NCBI GenBank assembly: GCA_947683625.1
Contig: CANTUR010000282.1
Coordinates: 992,001 to 1,056,000, forward strand
Reading direction: 5' to 3'
DNA length: 64,000 nucleotides
DNA from: Mallotus nudiflorus
Taxonomy: Eukaryota > Streptophyta > Magnoliopsida > Malpighiales > Euphorbiaceae
Made by a program: the position numbers and the translations under genes. The notes below the pieces were generated by a model, which ran no database searches, had not been told where the DNA came from, and was given only the letters and a program-made list of their open reading frames with translations. This document shows positions 1-10,499 of the stretch, in pieces. Within the stretch, counting starts at the first letter, position 1. Each line of letters begins with the position of its first letter.

Positions 1-1308
1 AATTTATTCATTAATTATAATTTTATTTTATTTTTCTTGTGGTGATTATGGAGGAAAATGCATGGTGATCATGTGAGAGGGATGAATTCATAAGAAGTCC
101 ATAGAAAACTATGGATAAATCCTTATAGAGACTTAGTTTCTAGGGTTATTTTATTTTATTTTATTTATTGCTTTTATTTTTATTTTATTAACTGTTTTAT
201 GAATTAATGTAATAGTCCCAATAGTGGGAGTAATGAAGTTATGTGTGTGGTTGCATGTTTATTTTGATTCAATTGGTTAGTAAAACTAGGTTTTCAATTA
301 GGTAATTATTTAAAATCAATGGAGGAAGTAAATTAATTTAGGTAGCATATTAAAAAAATTAGGGTTTTAGTAAGGATTAATTTAATTATTTGTTTGATCT
401 TATTTAATTTTTTTTATGTTTTTATTTGTTTTTGGGCTTATTTATTATATTTATATGCTTTTGGGGCCTTAAGCCCATTTTAGGTCTTGATTTATTTATT
501 TTAAGTTTAGGTTATTTTCTTTTAGTCCATCTCACTTGATAATTAAATAGGTTTAATTAATTAAAATATACCTTTAGGCCTATAATAAATTAGATTTTAG
601 ATTAGAAATATTCTTAGGCCCATTTAGTTAAATAGACATAGGCCCACCTAATTTAATTTAATTAATTTAGACTTAGCCCCTTTAATTTAAGCCTTTTTTC
701 ATAATTTGTAAATTTAAGATCACCATTTAATTAAAACATGTAGAATTAGGCCCACTAATTTAAATATTCTATAATTTATAATTTAAGCTCATATTTAGAA
801 TTAAAATTAGTGGACTTAGGTTCATTTAATTAAAATAAAAAGTAATTAGGTCTTTAGGTTCACTTATAATTTAAAACATGTATATTTAACTCATTTATTT
901 AAAATCCATGTAGATTAGACTAACTTAGGGATTATGCAATTTATTGAATGCATTATTTACTTGTATATTTCATGACTAGTTTGCCTTGGAGTTAATTGTT
1001 TTTAGGGTTTATATGAAATTGCATGTAAATAGAGAATAAGATAATAATTCATAAAGTAATTCTAAATGAACACAAGACTGAAAGAAGTTGGTTTTCCGTA
1101 TCTAGAATCTCCCAGTTGTGGTGCTAGCTTTCTTTTAGGGAATCGAGTACCACCTTTTCAATTTGTCCCAGTCATTACCCTGTGTGGCAACTCCTCATCT
1201 CCACACCATATCTTTGTGATAGTGGTTAGTGTGTTCTCTAGAGCCCTGAGCTCAAACAGTGTCACGGTTGATAAAATCTTAGACACGCGCTAAACTCTAC
1301 CATCTACA
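1..1308 (+). mobile_element. Type-1 Ogre/Tat-like LTR, 3' part
   Basis: This is the right-hand part of a long LTR whose start lies outside the window. It aligns by eye with the complete LTR at 5320-7526 and with three more copies at 40896-43045 (minus), 43667-45832 (plus) and 48331-50513 (minus). The shared landmarks are a patchwork of 'aggcccacctaatttaattt' stretches, the segment that can encode a 75-residue ORF beginning MNTRLKEV, and the end ACCATCTACA. At 1309 the sequence changes to Ty1/copia Gag coding sequence, so this LTR sits inside the older copia element. Whether it is a solo LTR or the end of a full element cannot be told. Confidence 0.85.
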
Positions 1309-1639
1309 AGCTTCATTCTGCAAATGATAGGTGCAACTAATGCATGATCAATATAAACTGACCTTCAATCAACCTATGCATCTAGATAAAAAATACAGAT
1401 TCGCATAATTAAAATGAGTCTCTATCGCCTATAAAAGGACACAAGTAAAATGATTTCATAATATATCCAACATGCTATAGGTATGTCTAACTATCAAGCT
1501 TTAGGCAGTCCCATCTCTGATGATGATCTAATCCATGTTGTCGCTAATGGCCTAAGGACACTTTACCATCCATTCGTTCGCTCACTTAAAAACAAATCAA
1601 CTTAACTCTCCTTCAACAATCTATATGGGTTACTACTAT
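1309..1639 (+). pseudogene. Ty1/copia Gag fragment (UBN2-type)
   Basis: Translation around 1490-1620 gives a copia Gag signature: the segment 'PISDDDLIHVVANGL', then 'YHPFVRSL' and 'LSFNNLYGLLL', which matches the usual Gag order of an I/SDxDLI motif, a Y-x-PF motif and LSF..L. Stops lie upstream (near 1420 and 1455) and at about 1600. It would bind retroelement RNA and form virus-like particles in a live element. The reading continues past the inserted solo LTR with 'VSEEITL' at 2560, so both halves belong to one ORF. Confidence 0.75.
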
Positions 1640-2559
1640 TGACCTTAGCAATAATCAATCTTAATTTTGATCTTAAAAGAATTAATTTTGATCTTAAAAA
1701 ATTTAATTTTGAGCATTTAATATGTTTTATTTAACTGTGTATAATATTAATCTCAAAGAAAGTCAAGTCAAAATTCAACTCAACAGTAGGCTACAACTGA
1801 AGAAAGGTTGCCATGGTGACAAAAGGCTTGTCTCAACAGTAGGCAACGACTGAAGCCTTATTTCCATGGTGACAGCAAACTTTAAAAATATTGAATGGAT
1901 ATATTTTTTAATTGTTTGAAAAAAAGAAACATTGGAGACATAATCACTGGCTCCAATAGCCATACTTTTGAAGCTTTATCTATATATATATGCTCTAGAG
2001 TTGTGATAATAATAACACACATTCATTACTTTTTTATTATCAAGAAACTCTTTAAGCATTCATTCTTTTTCTTTGTATCAATATTCTTTGTATTGATTTA
2101 ACTCTTATGAGATTTGGTTGTATGATAGAAATAAGACTTCATCTTCATCTAATTCTTAGGATAGATTAGAAGGGAAGTAAGGTATATTTCTAATGGAATT
2201 GGTTTAAGTGTTTAGCCATTAAAATACTTAGGAATTGAATTAAGAGTGAAACTAGAAACTCTTTTTGTTTGGTTGAAGAGTTAGCCTTAAAACTCTTGTT
2301 TGTGTAAGGTTAAAGAGTGAGCCTCAAAGTTTTGTAATCTCAATTTTATGAATAAGATTGTGGGTATTGAAAAATCCTAACTTGGGGATAATTTTGGTTG
2401 AGACATAGGATTATTAAGAATTTGAACTCTTTAAATTCTCATGTTCATTATTCTTCTTACTCTATTCTCTTTCAATTTTTATTCATTCCTTAATTTATTT
2501 AATTTTTTTAAAATCCTTCATTTTCCTTATTCACCCCCCCCCCCTCTAAGGCACTTTCA
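1640..2559 (+). mobile_element. 920-bp solo LTR inserted in copia Gag
   Basis: The segment starts TGACCTTAGC and ends GCACTTTCA, giving TG...CA termini. The flanking pentamers are ACTAT (1635-1639) and ACTAG (2560-2564), a 5-bp target duplication with one mismatch. The host Gag frame rejoins exactly across it (GLLL-VSEEITL). It contains a TATA-like run near 1981-1990 and a C-rich stretch near its 3' end (2531-2544), a feature I associate with some plant copia LTRs. No internal coding region remains, so a solo LTR left by recombination is the best reading. Confidence 0.75.
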
Positions 2560-3530
2560 ACTAGTCAGTGAAGAAATAACCCTCACCAATAAAAGCAAAT
2601 ATGTTGTTCCACTAACTACTTTTCATATGGTTGACTCTTCTAATGATTACCGAGGCACCAATATTTTTTGAGGTCATAATAATTTTAAAATCTAATGGAG
2701 TTGAGGTCACAGTCGTCCCTCCTTTTCTAATCAGGCTACTACTCGAAGTCATTCTTTATTCTTTGACATTGTTCATTCAGAGTCTCATTAACTAATCTAT
2801 TCCAATTGTAATGGTAATGGCCACAAAACTCATCAACGCCCTTCACCATTCTCTAATGCTACTCAAACCTTCACCAATAAGCCATCCATTAACCTTGCCA
2901 CCTCTAATTCAATTTCCAAATTGCCTCAACCTTGGATCATGGATACGGGAGCGACCCATCATATTACACCTAAAATGGAAAATCTCTCCATTCATTTAGA
3001 TTACACTGGTCCTGATGAAATTACAATTGGCAATGGTAATACTCTTTTAATAGCTCATATTGGTAATTCCAACTATTTTAAAAATCATTCTTTTCAGCTC
3101 AATGATGTTCTTCATGTTCCAAATGCATGTGCTAATTTACTTTTAGTCTCTTCTTTGACTATAACTGACCGTGTTTCCATTGAATTTTTTCCTAATCATT
3201 TTGAAATCAAGGACATTCAAATGAGGGATTTGCTACTCTCAAGTCTGATTGATCAAGGCCTTTATTCTTTATTCCTTGATGTTCACTCTTCATCACCGCA
3301 GATTAAGTTTGCCTTCAAATGCTCTCTTCAATAGTGGCATGCCCACCTTGGTGATGCTTCTCTTCCTATTATTCAAAAAGCACTCCAGCATTCCCACATT
3401 TCTTTTGTTTCTAATAATATGACTAGTTTATATGAAACATGTAGTTTAAATAAGAGTCACAAACTTTCCATTCTCCAAATCTATGTTTCAGGCAACTGGC
3501 CCCCTAGATTTAGTTTGTTCATACCTCTGG
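2560..3530 (+). pseudogene. Ty1/copia Gag C-terminus, aspartic protease and GAG-pre-integrase
   Basis: The frame 2921-3334 reads 'PQPWIMDTGATHH', the copia aspartic protease active site (DTG with following T/S-HH), and runs through 'LNDVLHVP' and 'NLLLVSSL' to a TAG stop where a Gln codon is expected. After it 'WHAHLGDASL' matches the GAG-pre-integrase start (WH-x-RLGH in intact copies). Upstream, 2560-2900 holds the Gag C-terminal and linker region in shifting frames; the zinc-knuckle cysteines are not clear. In life the protease would cleave the polyprotein. It stops at 3530 in the integrase N-terminal region, where another LTR is inserted. Confidence 0.85.
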
Positions 3531-4057
3531 TGATGCAAAACAAATTGCAATTCAGTTTATAGAAGAATTCGATAGGAGAGGAGCATGCACTTGAGCTTTT
3601 AAAGGCTCTAACTTTTGGGTCCAATTAAACCATGGGGCCTATAATATATCAAAACAAAGCTAATTCAAAGACTTATATTTATTATTAGGTTTACCCATAA
3701 TAGGAAAATAATTCAAGCCCGAAATCCATCATTTAGGGCCTCAAAATTAACTTTGAAGTTTATGTTTATGTTTATTTATGTTTTTTGGTCTTTTTGCCCT
3801 TTTCAGTTAGGGTTTTTTCCTAAACAGTATTTATTTGTCAATTTCATATGTTTGAGATAATTTTTATTCAATTAAAAATAGAGTTTCTATTTTCTTTCTA
3901 ATTTTTAGTATTCACTTATGAATCAATGAATTTTTGAATGTTTATTTCCTGGTATTACTTGTAATCAACAAGTTATAGAAGGTTATTTGACAGCCATTCG
4001 TATGCGAATCAATGGCAATCAATGTTATCCTTATTTTATTAGGCTTTCGCTACATCA
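3531..4057. mobile_element. 527-bp solo LTR in copia integrase
   Basis: The copia integrase reading '...DLV' and 'LWGP' is broken after the Trp codon and resumes with Gly-Pro at 4063. The inserted segment starts TGATGCAAAA and ends GCTACATCATC; taking TGATG...CATCA as the ends gives the 5-bp flanks TCTGG (3526-3530) and TCTAA (4058-4062), a target duplication that has drifted by two G-to-A changes. No ORF of note lies inside. I do not recognise the family. Confidence 0.6.
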
Positions 4058-4062
4058 TCTAA

Positions 4063-5319
4063 GGTCCTCCCATTAATTCTATTAATGGTCATTATTATTA
4101 CATTTTATTTTATGATCATTTTAGTAAATAACCATTGGATTTACTTTCTTAAATATAAGTCTGAGGTACTTAATAGTTTTATTAAATTTTGACACCTTGT
4201 TGAAAAACTTTTTAATCATGCCATTAAAATTTTCAAGTAGAATAGTGTGGAGAGTATCAAACATTAACCTTTTACTTATCTGAAAATGGCATCACTCAAT
4301 GCGTTGCATGTCCAAAAACACCAGAACAAAATAGGTATGTTGAGCATAAACATAGGTATATTGTTGAGACTGGTTGGGCTTTACTTCAATATTCCAAAAT
4401 TCCTCATGATTATTGGCATTATGCATTTGATACTATAGTGTATCTAATAAACCATTTGCCTACTTCCATTCTTAATTTTGATACACCATTTCACCGTTTG
4501 TTTCAATCTAATCCAAATTATCATGATCTCTGAATTTTTAGATGTTTATGTAACCCATGGTTAAAACCTTATACTCCATATAAATTAGCTCCTAAAAGTA
4601 AAAAATGTGTTTGTTTAGGCTACAATAAAATTAATAAAGGGTTTTATTGCCTTGATTTTGCATCTAAAAATTCTAATTTCTCACCATGTGATTTTTTATG
4701 AACAGGTTTTTCTATTCTCAGTGTAAGATGATGTGTGTTCTCTTGCTCCAAATAATCCACCATTCACTTTTCTTTTACCATCTACACTACCAACCTTATC
4801 TGCACACCCTACTTAAAATAGTCCTACTCCTTCTCCAACTCCTTCCTTAAGCATACTTTTAACTCTACCGAACAACTCCACCATTTCACCTTTATCTACA
4901 CAACGACACCATTCACATGATGCCTTATCGTCAGTTTTAGATTTATCAAACTACAACCAATATAACTCTCCATCACCTTCTCCTGCTCCACCTCGTACTC
5001 ATCCTATGATAATACGATCCCAAACGAGATCTCTTAAACCTTGTATATTTCTCTCTACTCAAAATTCAGACTATGAATCTACCACCTTTAAACAAGCCAA
5101 TAAATATCCACAATGGTAAGTAGCAATGGCATCTAAAATAAAAGCACTAATAGTGAATGACACTTGGGACTTAGTACTATATTCTTCACATCATAATCTC
5201 ATAGGCTTCAAATGGGTTTTTCGCATAAAAAAACACCATGATGGCACCATTGATAGGTACAAAGCCTACCTCATCACCAAGGGATTCCATCAGTGACCTG
5301 GAGTTAATTTCACAAGTAT
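4063..5319 (+). pseudogene. Ty1/copia integrase, linker and RT N-terminus
   Basis: From 4063 the integrase catalytic region is readable in pieces ('HYYYILFYDHFSK', then 'YFLKYKSEV' after a frameshift). A Pro/Ser/Thr-rich linker follows near 4740-5040. The RT N-terminus then reads 'NDTWDLV', 'GFKWVFRIKKHHDGTIDRYKA' (split by position: 5158-5268) and 'KGFHQ', a copia RT signature. The reading stops at Thr-Ser-Ile next to the type-1 element at 5320. Its direct continuation, 'SPVIKPATIRVI', begins near 18264. Multiple stops and frameshifts are present. Confidence 0.85.
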
Positions 5320-7526
5320 TGTAGACACCTAATTTTTAGGATGATGAGTTATAGATGTGACAGAAGAGTCCAATGATGAAAATGTCATAATAGGTCTTCA
5401 ATATTTGAACTTTGAAACTTCAAGGGTCTAATTGCATTTTTTTTTAAGAAAGGATTTAAGGTTTTCATGGACTAAATTGTAATGCTTTTTAAGGATCTAA
5501 TAGAAAAACTTATATTCTTTCAAGGACCTTTTTATAATTAAAAGTTAAAAAAAAGTCTCGAAATTACGTAATTCCAATCAGAATTACACTAATTTCGATC
5601 AGAATTACACTAATTCCAATCAAAATTATGTAATCCTAATCAAAATTACATAATTCCTATTGGAATTAGACTCCTTCTGCAAATTCTTGAATTTTCAGGA
5701 TAAATCTTAAATTTTCTAGATAAATTAAGTCCTAATTGATATAAAATTCTCCTAAAATTATTTTGATAATGTTTTTAAGGAAATAGAAGTCTTTTGGGAA
5801 TCAATTTATAACTAGGGTTTCAAGATGTATCCTTATTATATAAGGGGGGTTTTGGCTCTGAAAATGGGGGAAAAAAAAAGAAAAGGCAGAAAAGGAAGAG
5901 AAAAAATAAAATAAAAAACAAGGAAAAGAAAAAAAGAACTAAAAAAAGAGAGAAGAGAGAAAAATAAAAAAGAATATTATTCTCTAAAAAATTTCTTTTG
6001 CTTAATTGCTTGATCAAGGATCTTCGAAGAATTTTTGAAGAATAATATTCAAAGTCATATCATGAACAGTGATTCTAAAAATATGAGGAGCACTTATTAA
6101 GATCATCCATAATCATCTTCTTCATTTTATTTTATTTTATTTATTTATTCTTTTTATTGATTTTTAATTTTGTTCTATTATTTTTATTATTTATCCACTA
6201 ATCATAATTTTTATTTTTTTGGTTTATGGAGGAAAACACATGATGATCATATTTTGAGAATTGAATCCATAAGAGGTCCATGGAATGCCATGGATAAGAT
6301 CTTGTAGAGACATAGTTTTTAGGGTTTTTTTTATTTTGTTGCTTTATTTTAGTTATTTATTTTTGGGGTTGTGTTAATTATTTTTATTATTATTTTCAAT
6401 AGATTATTGTAATAGCCTCAATACTGGGAATAGTGGAATTGTGTGATTGCATGTTTATATTAATTAATTGGTTAGTAAAATTAAGGTTTCAATTGGGAAA
6501 TTAATTAAAATTAATGGAGGAAGTAGATTAACTTAGGTAGCATGTTAATGAAAATTAGGGTTTAGAAGGAATTAATTTAATTAGTTGTTTGATCTTTAGG
6601 TTAATTGTTTTAATATGTTTTATTTGTTTTTGGGCTTATTTATTTTCTTTTATTTATTTATTTTGTATTGTTTATTTATTTTTATGTGTTTTGTGCTTAT
6701 TTGTTTATTCTTATGTGTTTTGGGCCTTAAGCCCATATTAGATTTTCATTCACCCATATAAATTTATGTTTTTAGGTTTAATTAATAAAAATGCATTTTA
6801 GACCCATAATTAATTAGCTTTTTAGGTTAGACATAACTTAGGCTCATCTAATTAGTTAGACATAGGCCCACCTAATTTAATTTAATTTAATTTATTAGAC
6901 TTAGCCCACTTATTTAAGCCTTTTTCATAAATTATATATTTAAGATCACCCTAAAATAAAACATGTAGAATTAGGCCCACTAATTTAAATACCTACACAA
7001 TTTGTAAATCTAGGCCCATTTTTAAAATAAATAGACTTAGGTTCATTTAATTAAAATTAAAAGGAATTAGTCTTTAGGATCATTTATTAAAACATGTAGA
7101 TTTAGCTCATTTAATTAAAATTCATGTATATTAGACTAACTTAGGGATTATATGTTTGAATGAATGCATTATTTACTTGTATTTTCATGACTAGTTTGCC
7201 TTGGAGTTCATTGCAAGAATAAGGGTTTATATGAAATTGCATGTAAATAGAGGATAATTTAGTAATTCATAAAGTAATTCTAAATGAACACGAGACTAAA
7301 AGAAGTTGGTATTCCGTATCCAGAATCTCTTAGTTGTGGTGCTAGCTTTCTTTTAGGGAATCAAGTACCACCTTCTCGATTTGTCCCAGTTATTACCCTG
7401 GGTGGCGACTCCTCATCTCCATGCCATGTTTTTATGACAATGGTTAGTGTGTTCTCTAGAGCTCTGAGCTCAAACAGTGTCGTGATTGCTAAAATCTTGG
7501 ATGCACACTAAACTCCGCCATCTACA
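5320..7526 (+). repeat. 5' LTR of the type-1 element
   Basis: It starts TGTAGACACC and ends CCATCTACA, about 2.2 kb. The other four type-1 LTRs share the same ends and interior order. A polypurine stretch (5865-5980) lies in the middle, and the last 250 bases contain the 75-codon ORF (7284-7511) plus a TGGCGACTCC motif (7403-7412) that resembles the primer binding site. A group of short palindromes of the AATTCC...GGAATT kind lies near 5561-5672. Confidence 0.9.
7284..7511 (+). CDS. Small conserved ORF inside type-1 LTRs, function unknown
   Basis: An ATG-initiated frame of 75 codons begins MNTRLKEVG and ends about 15 bases before the LTR end. The same frame is open at 1066-1293, 40911-41138 (minus) and 45605-45826 (73 codons, its start shifted), while the copy at 48340-48560 (minus) is damaged. 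The frames differ by scattered substitutions. It has no motif I know, no clear signal peptide and no charge pattern typical of a structural protein. The openness may only reflect recent amplification, so translation is not claimed; the entry marks a repeated frame in the U5-like part of the LTR. Confidence 0.25.
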   Translation: MNTRLKEVGIPYPESLSCGASFLLGNQVPPSRFVPVITLGGDSSSPCHVFMTMVSVFSRALSSNSVVIAKILDAH

Positions 7527-7546
7527 GTGATGACTCCACTATGGAT
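7527..7546 (+). promoter_or_regulatory. Degenerate primer binding site of the type-1 element
   Basis: Directly after the 5' LTR end the sequence reads GTGATGACTCCACTATGGAT. The giant element has TGGCGACTCCACTAGGGA at the equivalent place (34625). A PBS beginning TGGCGACTCC fits the tRNA-Arg primer I recall for Ogre/Tat elements. Here TGGCG has become TGATG, so priming would be poor. Confidence 0.6.
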
Positions 7547-8333
7547 AAGAGATACTGATTCTACTTGTGTTCCTTAGAATTATTTTATTAATTATTATTT
7601 TATTCTTGCATTCATTCTGCATGTCCCTATTAATTGATGGCATTGGTTTATGGTTCCATGATTCCACTAGCTTTATGGAATTGTAAATTGGTTAACCATC
7701 ACTCTTAGCCTTAACTCGATTCAAGAGAGATTACTAGGCTCATCTTACCAGAGTCTATAACCCAAGTCCTTAAGGGGGGGTAGTCTTCTCTCGAGTTTGC
7801 AAAGCATGTCGAGCCCCTCTAACCTTAGCCTGTGACTCAAGTCTTAAAGGAAGGCATCTTGCTAAAGGAACCTTGACCTTTTTACCAGACCCTAACCACA
7901 TATAATGGCTTAGTTACTTCCCCTAAGATCTACCCAAATTGCTTATGAATGTTGCCATAAGGTATTTCCATCTATAAAGGCCTAAGCCCATCAGGACTAA
8001 TATAGATGGGGCTATGCTTTTATACCTAGAAATATTATTTCTATGTTTTACTGCTTTAAGAGAGATTTAGCATGCCTGTCGGTCCCTAATATCCCCTGTT
8101 GATATTAAGACCAAGACCAAAAATCGTAGGAAAAGAGACTCACCATTGAATACGTGTGTGGGAGGAATAAGGTTAGAAGGATGTATGTATACCTAACTTG
8201 TTACTTGCTACTTGTTGCATAGCATGTGCATCATGCATACATGCATCTCATGCATCATACTAACATTTGTCTTTCATCCATCATAGATTCATTCAGGTCT
8301 TCCTGTGTTTAGAGTCGAAAGGGTGGTAGACTA

Positions 8334-9720
8334 ATGAGAACTGATTCAAGTCTGCAATCAATTGCGAAAGAGATCCTCAGCAGACTAGAAAGTAGTCCCA
8401 TCAAGCCACTCTACTTAGAAGCTGCACAATCGAAGCAAGTTGAAGAAATGGAAAAACATGAAGGAGGAAACTGGACCCTAGAGGATGTCAAAGGAGCACT
8501 GATGGATGACATAAGAGTGATGATGCAAGATGAGTTAAAACAGGCTTTGGCTGGATTGATGCAACCACCAGCTGCTATTGTACCTCCTCTGGCCAATCCA
8601 CCTATTGTGACTAATCCAAATGTTGTGGGTACACCACCCACTAATAATGACAATGCTAGGGAAATGAAACTCGAGGATGTTAAGATTTATATGGTTGAAA
8701 GGGCGAAAAGGGAATCACCGGAGCAAGTTCAAGAGTTGGAATCCAAGCAGATGAAAACACTAACTCAAAAAATGTCGAAGATAGAGAAATTAATAAGAGG
8801 ACAAGGCATCAAATGCTCATTTGAATTTGATGATATGCTACAATTCAGGGAGGATAAATTGCTTGACAAATTTAAGATGCCATAGCTGCAAAAGTTTAAT
8901 GGTACTAAGGACCCGAGATTCACCTTAGTAAATACACAACTACCATGAGCACCACTAAGGCTCCTTTTTCCGTGGTTACCAAGTTGTTTGCACTATCATT
9001 GGAGGGCATGGCTGTCAATTGGTATCATGGGTTGGAGAAGTCTATCCGTGCATATTAGAGAGAGATGTACGCTGCTTTGCTAAAGCAATATGTCTACAAC
9101 ACTAGGCTCGAAGTGTCTATCAGGGATCTAGAACTAACCAAGCAAAAGCCCAACGAGTCATTCTCAGATTTTCTAACCAGGTTCATGAATAAGGCGGGAC
9201 TAATGAAAAATAAGCTAGCTGAGAAGGATCAAGTTAGGATGATAGTCTGAAATGTGTCGCCTAATCTGGTTAAGAGGTTACAAATGATGAACCCTAAAAC
9301 ATTTGTAGACCTTTATGATGATGGGTTGGAAGCTGAGGAGATTGAGAATGAGAAAAAGAGGATTACTAAAGGCACCGGCATAAGGAACTGCCCAACTAGG
9401 GGCATACAATAAGGAAGCACTAACCAGATTGTTGAAGTGCATGTTGTTCAACAACCAAAGAGATTCTCAAACTTTAACCAACCACTTTCAAAAGTCCTAG
9501 AGCACCTAACAAAAAAGTGATTACTTTAACCTTTACCTAATCCAAACCCACCAAACCCAAATATCCCAAGCTATAACCCAAACAAGCACTGCAAATTCCA
9601 TCAAAACCTCCAACACTCCACGGATAACTGCATCTACCTCAAATATGAAATCCAAAACCTTATAGACTCTAGAAAGATCACAGACCCCAAAGACCCAAGC
9701 ACTAGAAACAATCCTTTCAC
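8334..9720 (+). pseudogene. Ogre/Tat-type Gag polyprotein, broken
   Basis: An open frame 8334-8885 (183 codons) covers the N-terminal part: acidic and Gln-rich, with a Pro/Asn-rich linker around residues 80-110 and a predicted helical Lys/Glu-rich stretch. A stop at 8883 and frame changes follow. The retrotransposon Gag core is then readable: 'LQKFNGTKDP', 'LEGMAVNWYHGLE', 'YAALLKQYVYN' and 'QKPNESFSDFLTRFMNKAG' (9061-9205). Further on 'CKFHQNLQHSTDNC' (about 9590-9635) matches the C-x-FH...GH-x-T-x-x-C pattern used as a knuckle in Tat-type elements. It would encode particle-forming protein; in-frame stops show it is now dead. Confidence 0.8.
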
Positions 9721-9754
9721 AAACTACTGAAATGCACCACCCCCAACTACCATA

Positions 9755-10499
9755 ATGATCAACTCAGGAGTAAGTGAAGAAGAAGTGCTAAGCTCCTTTA
9801 AGGTCCTAGACCTTAAACACAATGAGAAATCTCCTAATGCCCCTAAAGATAAGGAAGGAGTAGAAGACTTATCGAGTCAACCTTCATGCAGGTTCAATTA
9901 TAAGGTGTTTTACACTAAACCACCTTTTTTTAATATACCCTTCGAGTCAATTGTGCCTACAGGATGGGGTGATGAGTTTGATGCTGAGAAGCTATAAGAA
10001 AAGGAAGAAGCATGCATAGTGGAGGTACAGAAAGATGAAGTCATGGAGACGGTTTGCAAGATAATGCAAGAATAATTGTTATGTCATCCACCTAAAGGAC
10101 AACCACTATGAGACTCAGCATCCTTAGCATCTAAAATAGGAAATAAATTTTCTTATTGTCTTCTTTAAATAATTTTTTTTTTTAGTGATCAATGATATGA
10201 ATTATGATCATGCTTACTTATGTAGTGTACATCCTAATGGTACTATGCATTATGATATTAATCACACCTACATGTTTGACATAAATTTAATTCAATTAGA
10301 TTCATTCAGCATAGGCACAAATGCAAATTCAAAGAACATTTATATATCACATGATGTAACTTCTAAAGATAGGAAATTTGAGAAAAAAATGAAAAAAGAG
10401 AAAAAACAAAAAGAGAAAAAAAAAAGAATAAAGAATAATAAGGTAAAAATTAAAGAGAAAAATTCAAAACTAACTAATAATAGGAGTTGCATCATGTGA
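9755..10499 (+). pseudogene. Gag-Pol spacer remnants of the type-1 element
   Basis: Two short frames lie here. The first, 9755-9997, follows the knuckle region and is acidic at its end (WGDEFDAEKL). The second, 10185-10499, reads 'HPNGTMHYDINHTYMFDIN' and resembles the stretch in the giant element at 40640-40790 ('MHMFDIN', 'TKNI', then a Lys-rich tail), which there lies between protease and RT. Finding both next to each other suggests that the protease was deleted. After 10499 no RT follows. Confidence 0.5.

Noticed and set aside
5820..6017. Phe-rich 65-codon minus ORF
   Set aside because: It is the antisense of a purine-rich LTR segment shared by other copies, and has no domain.
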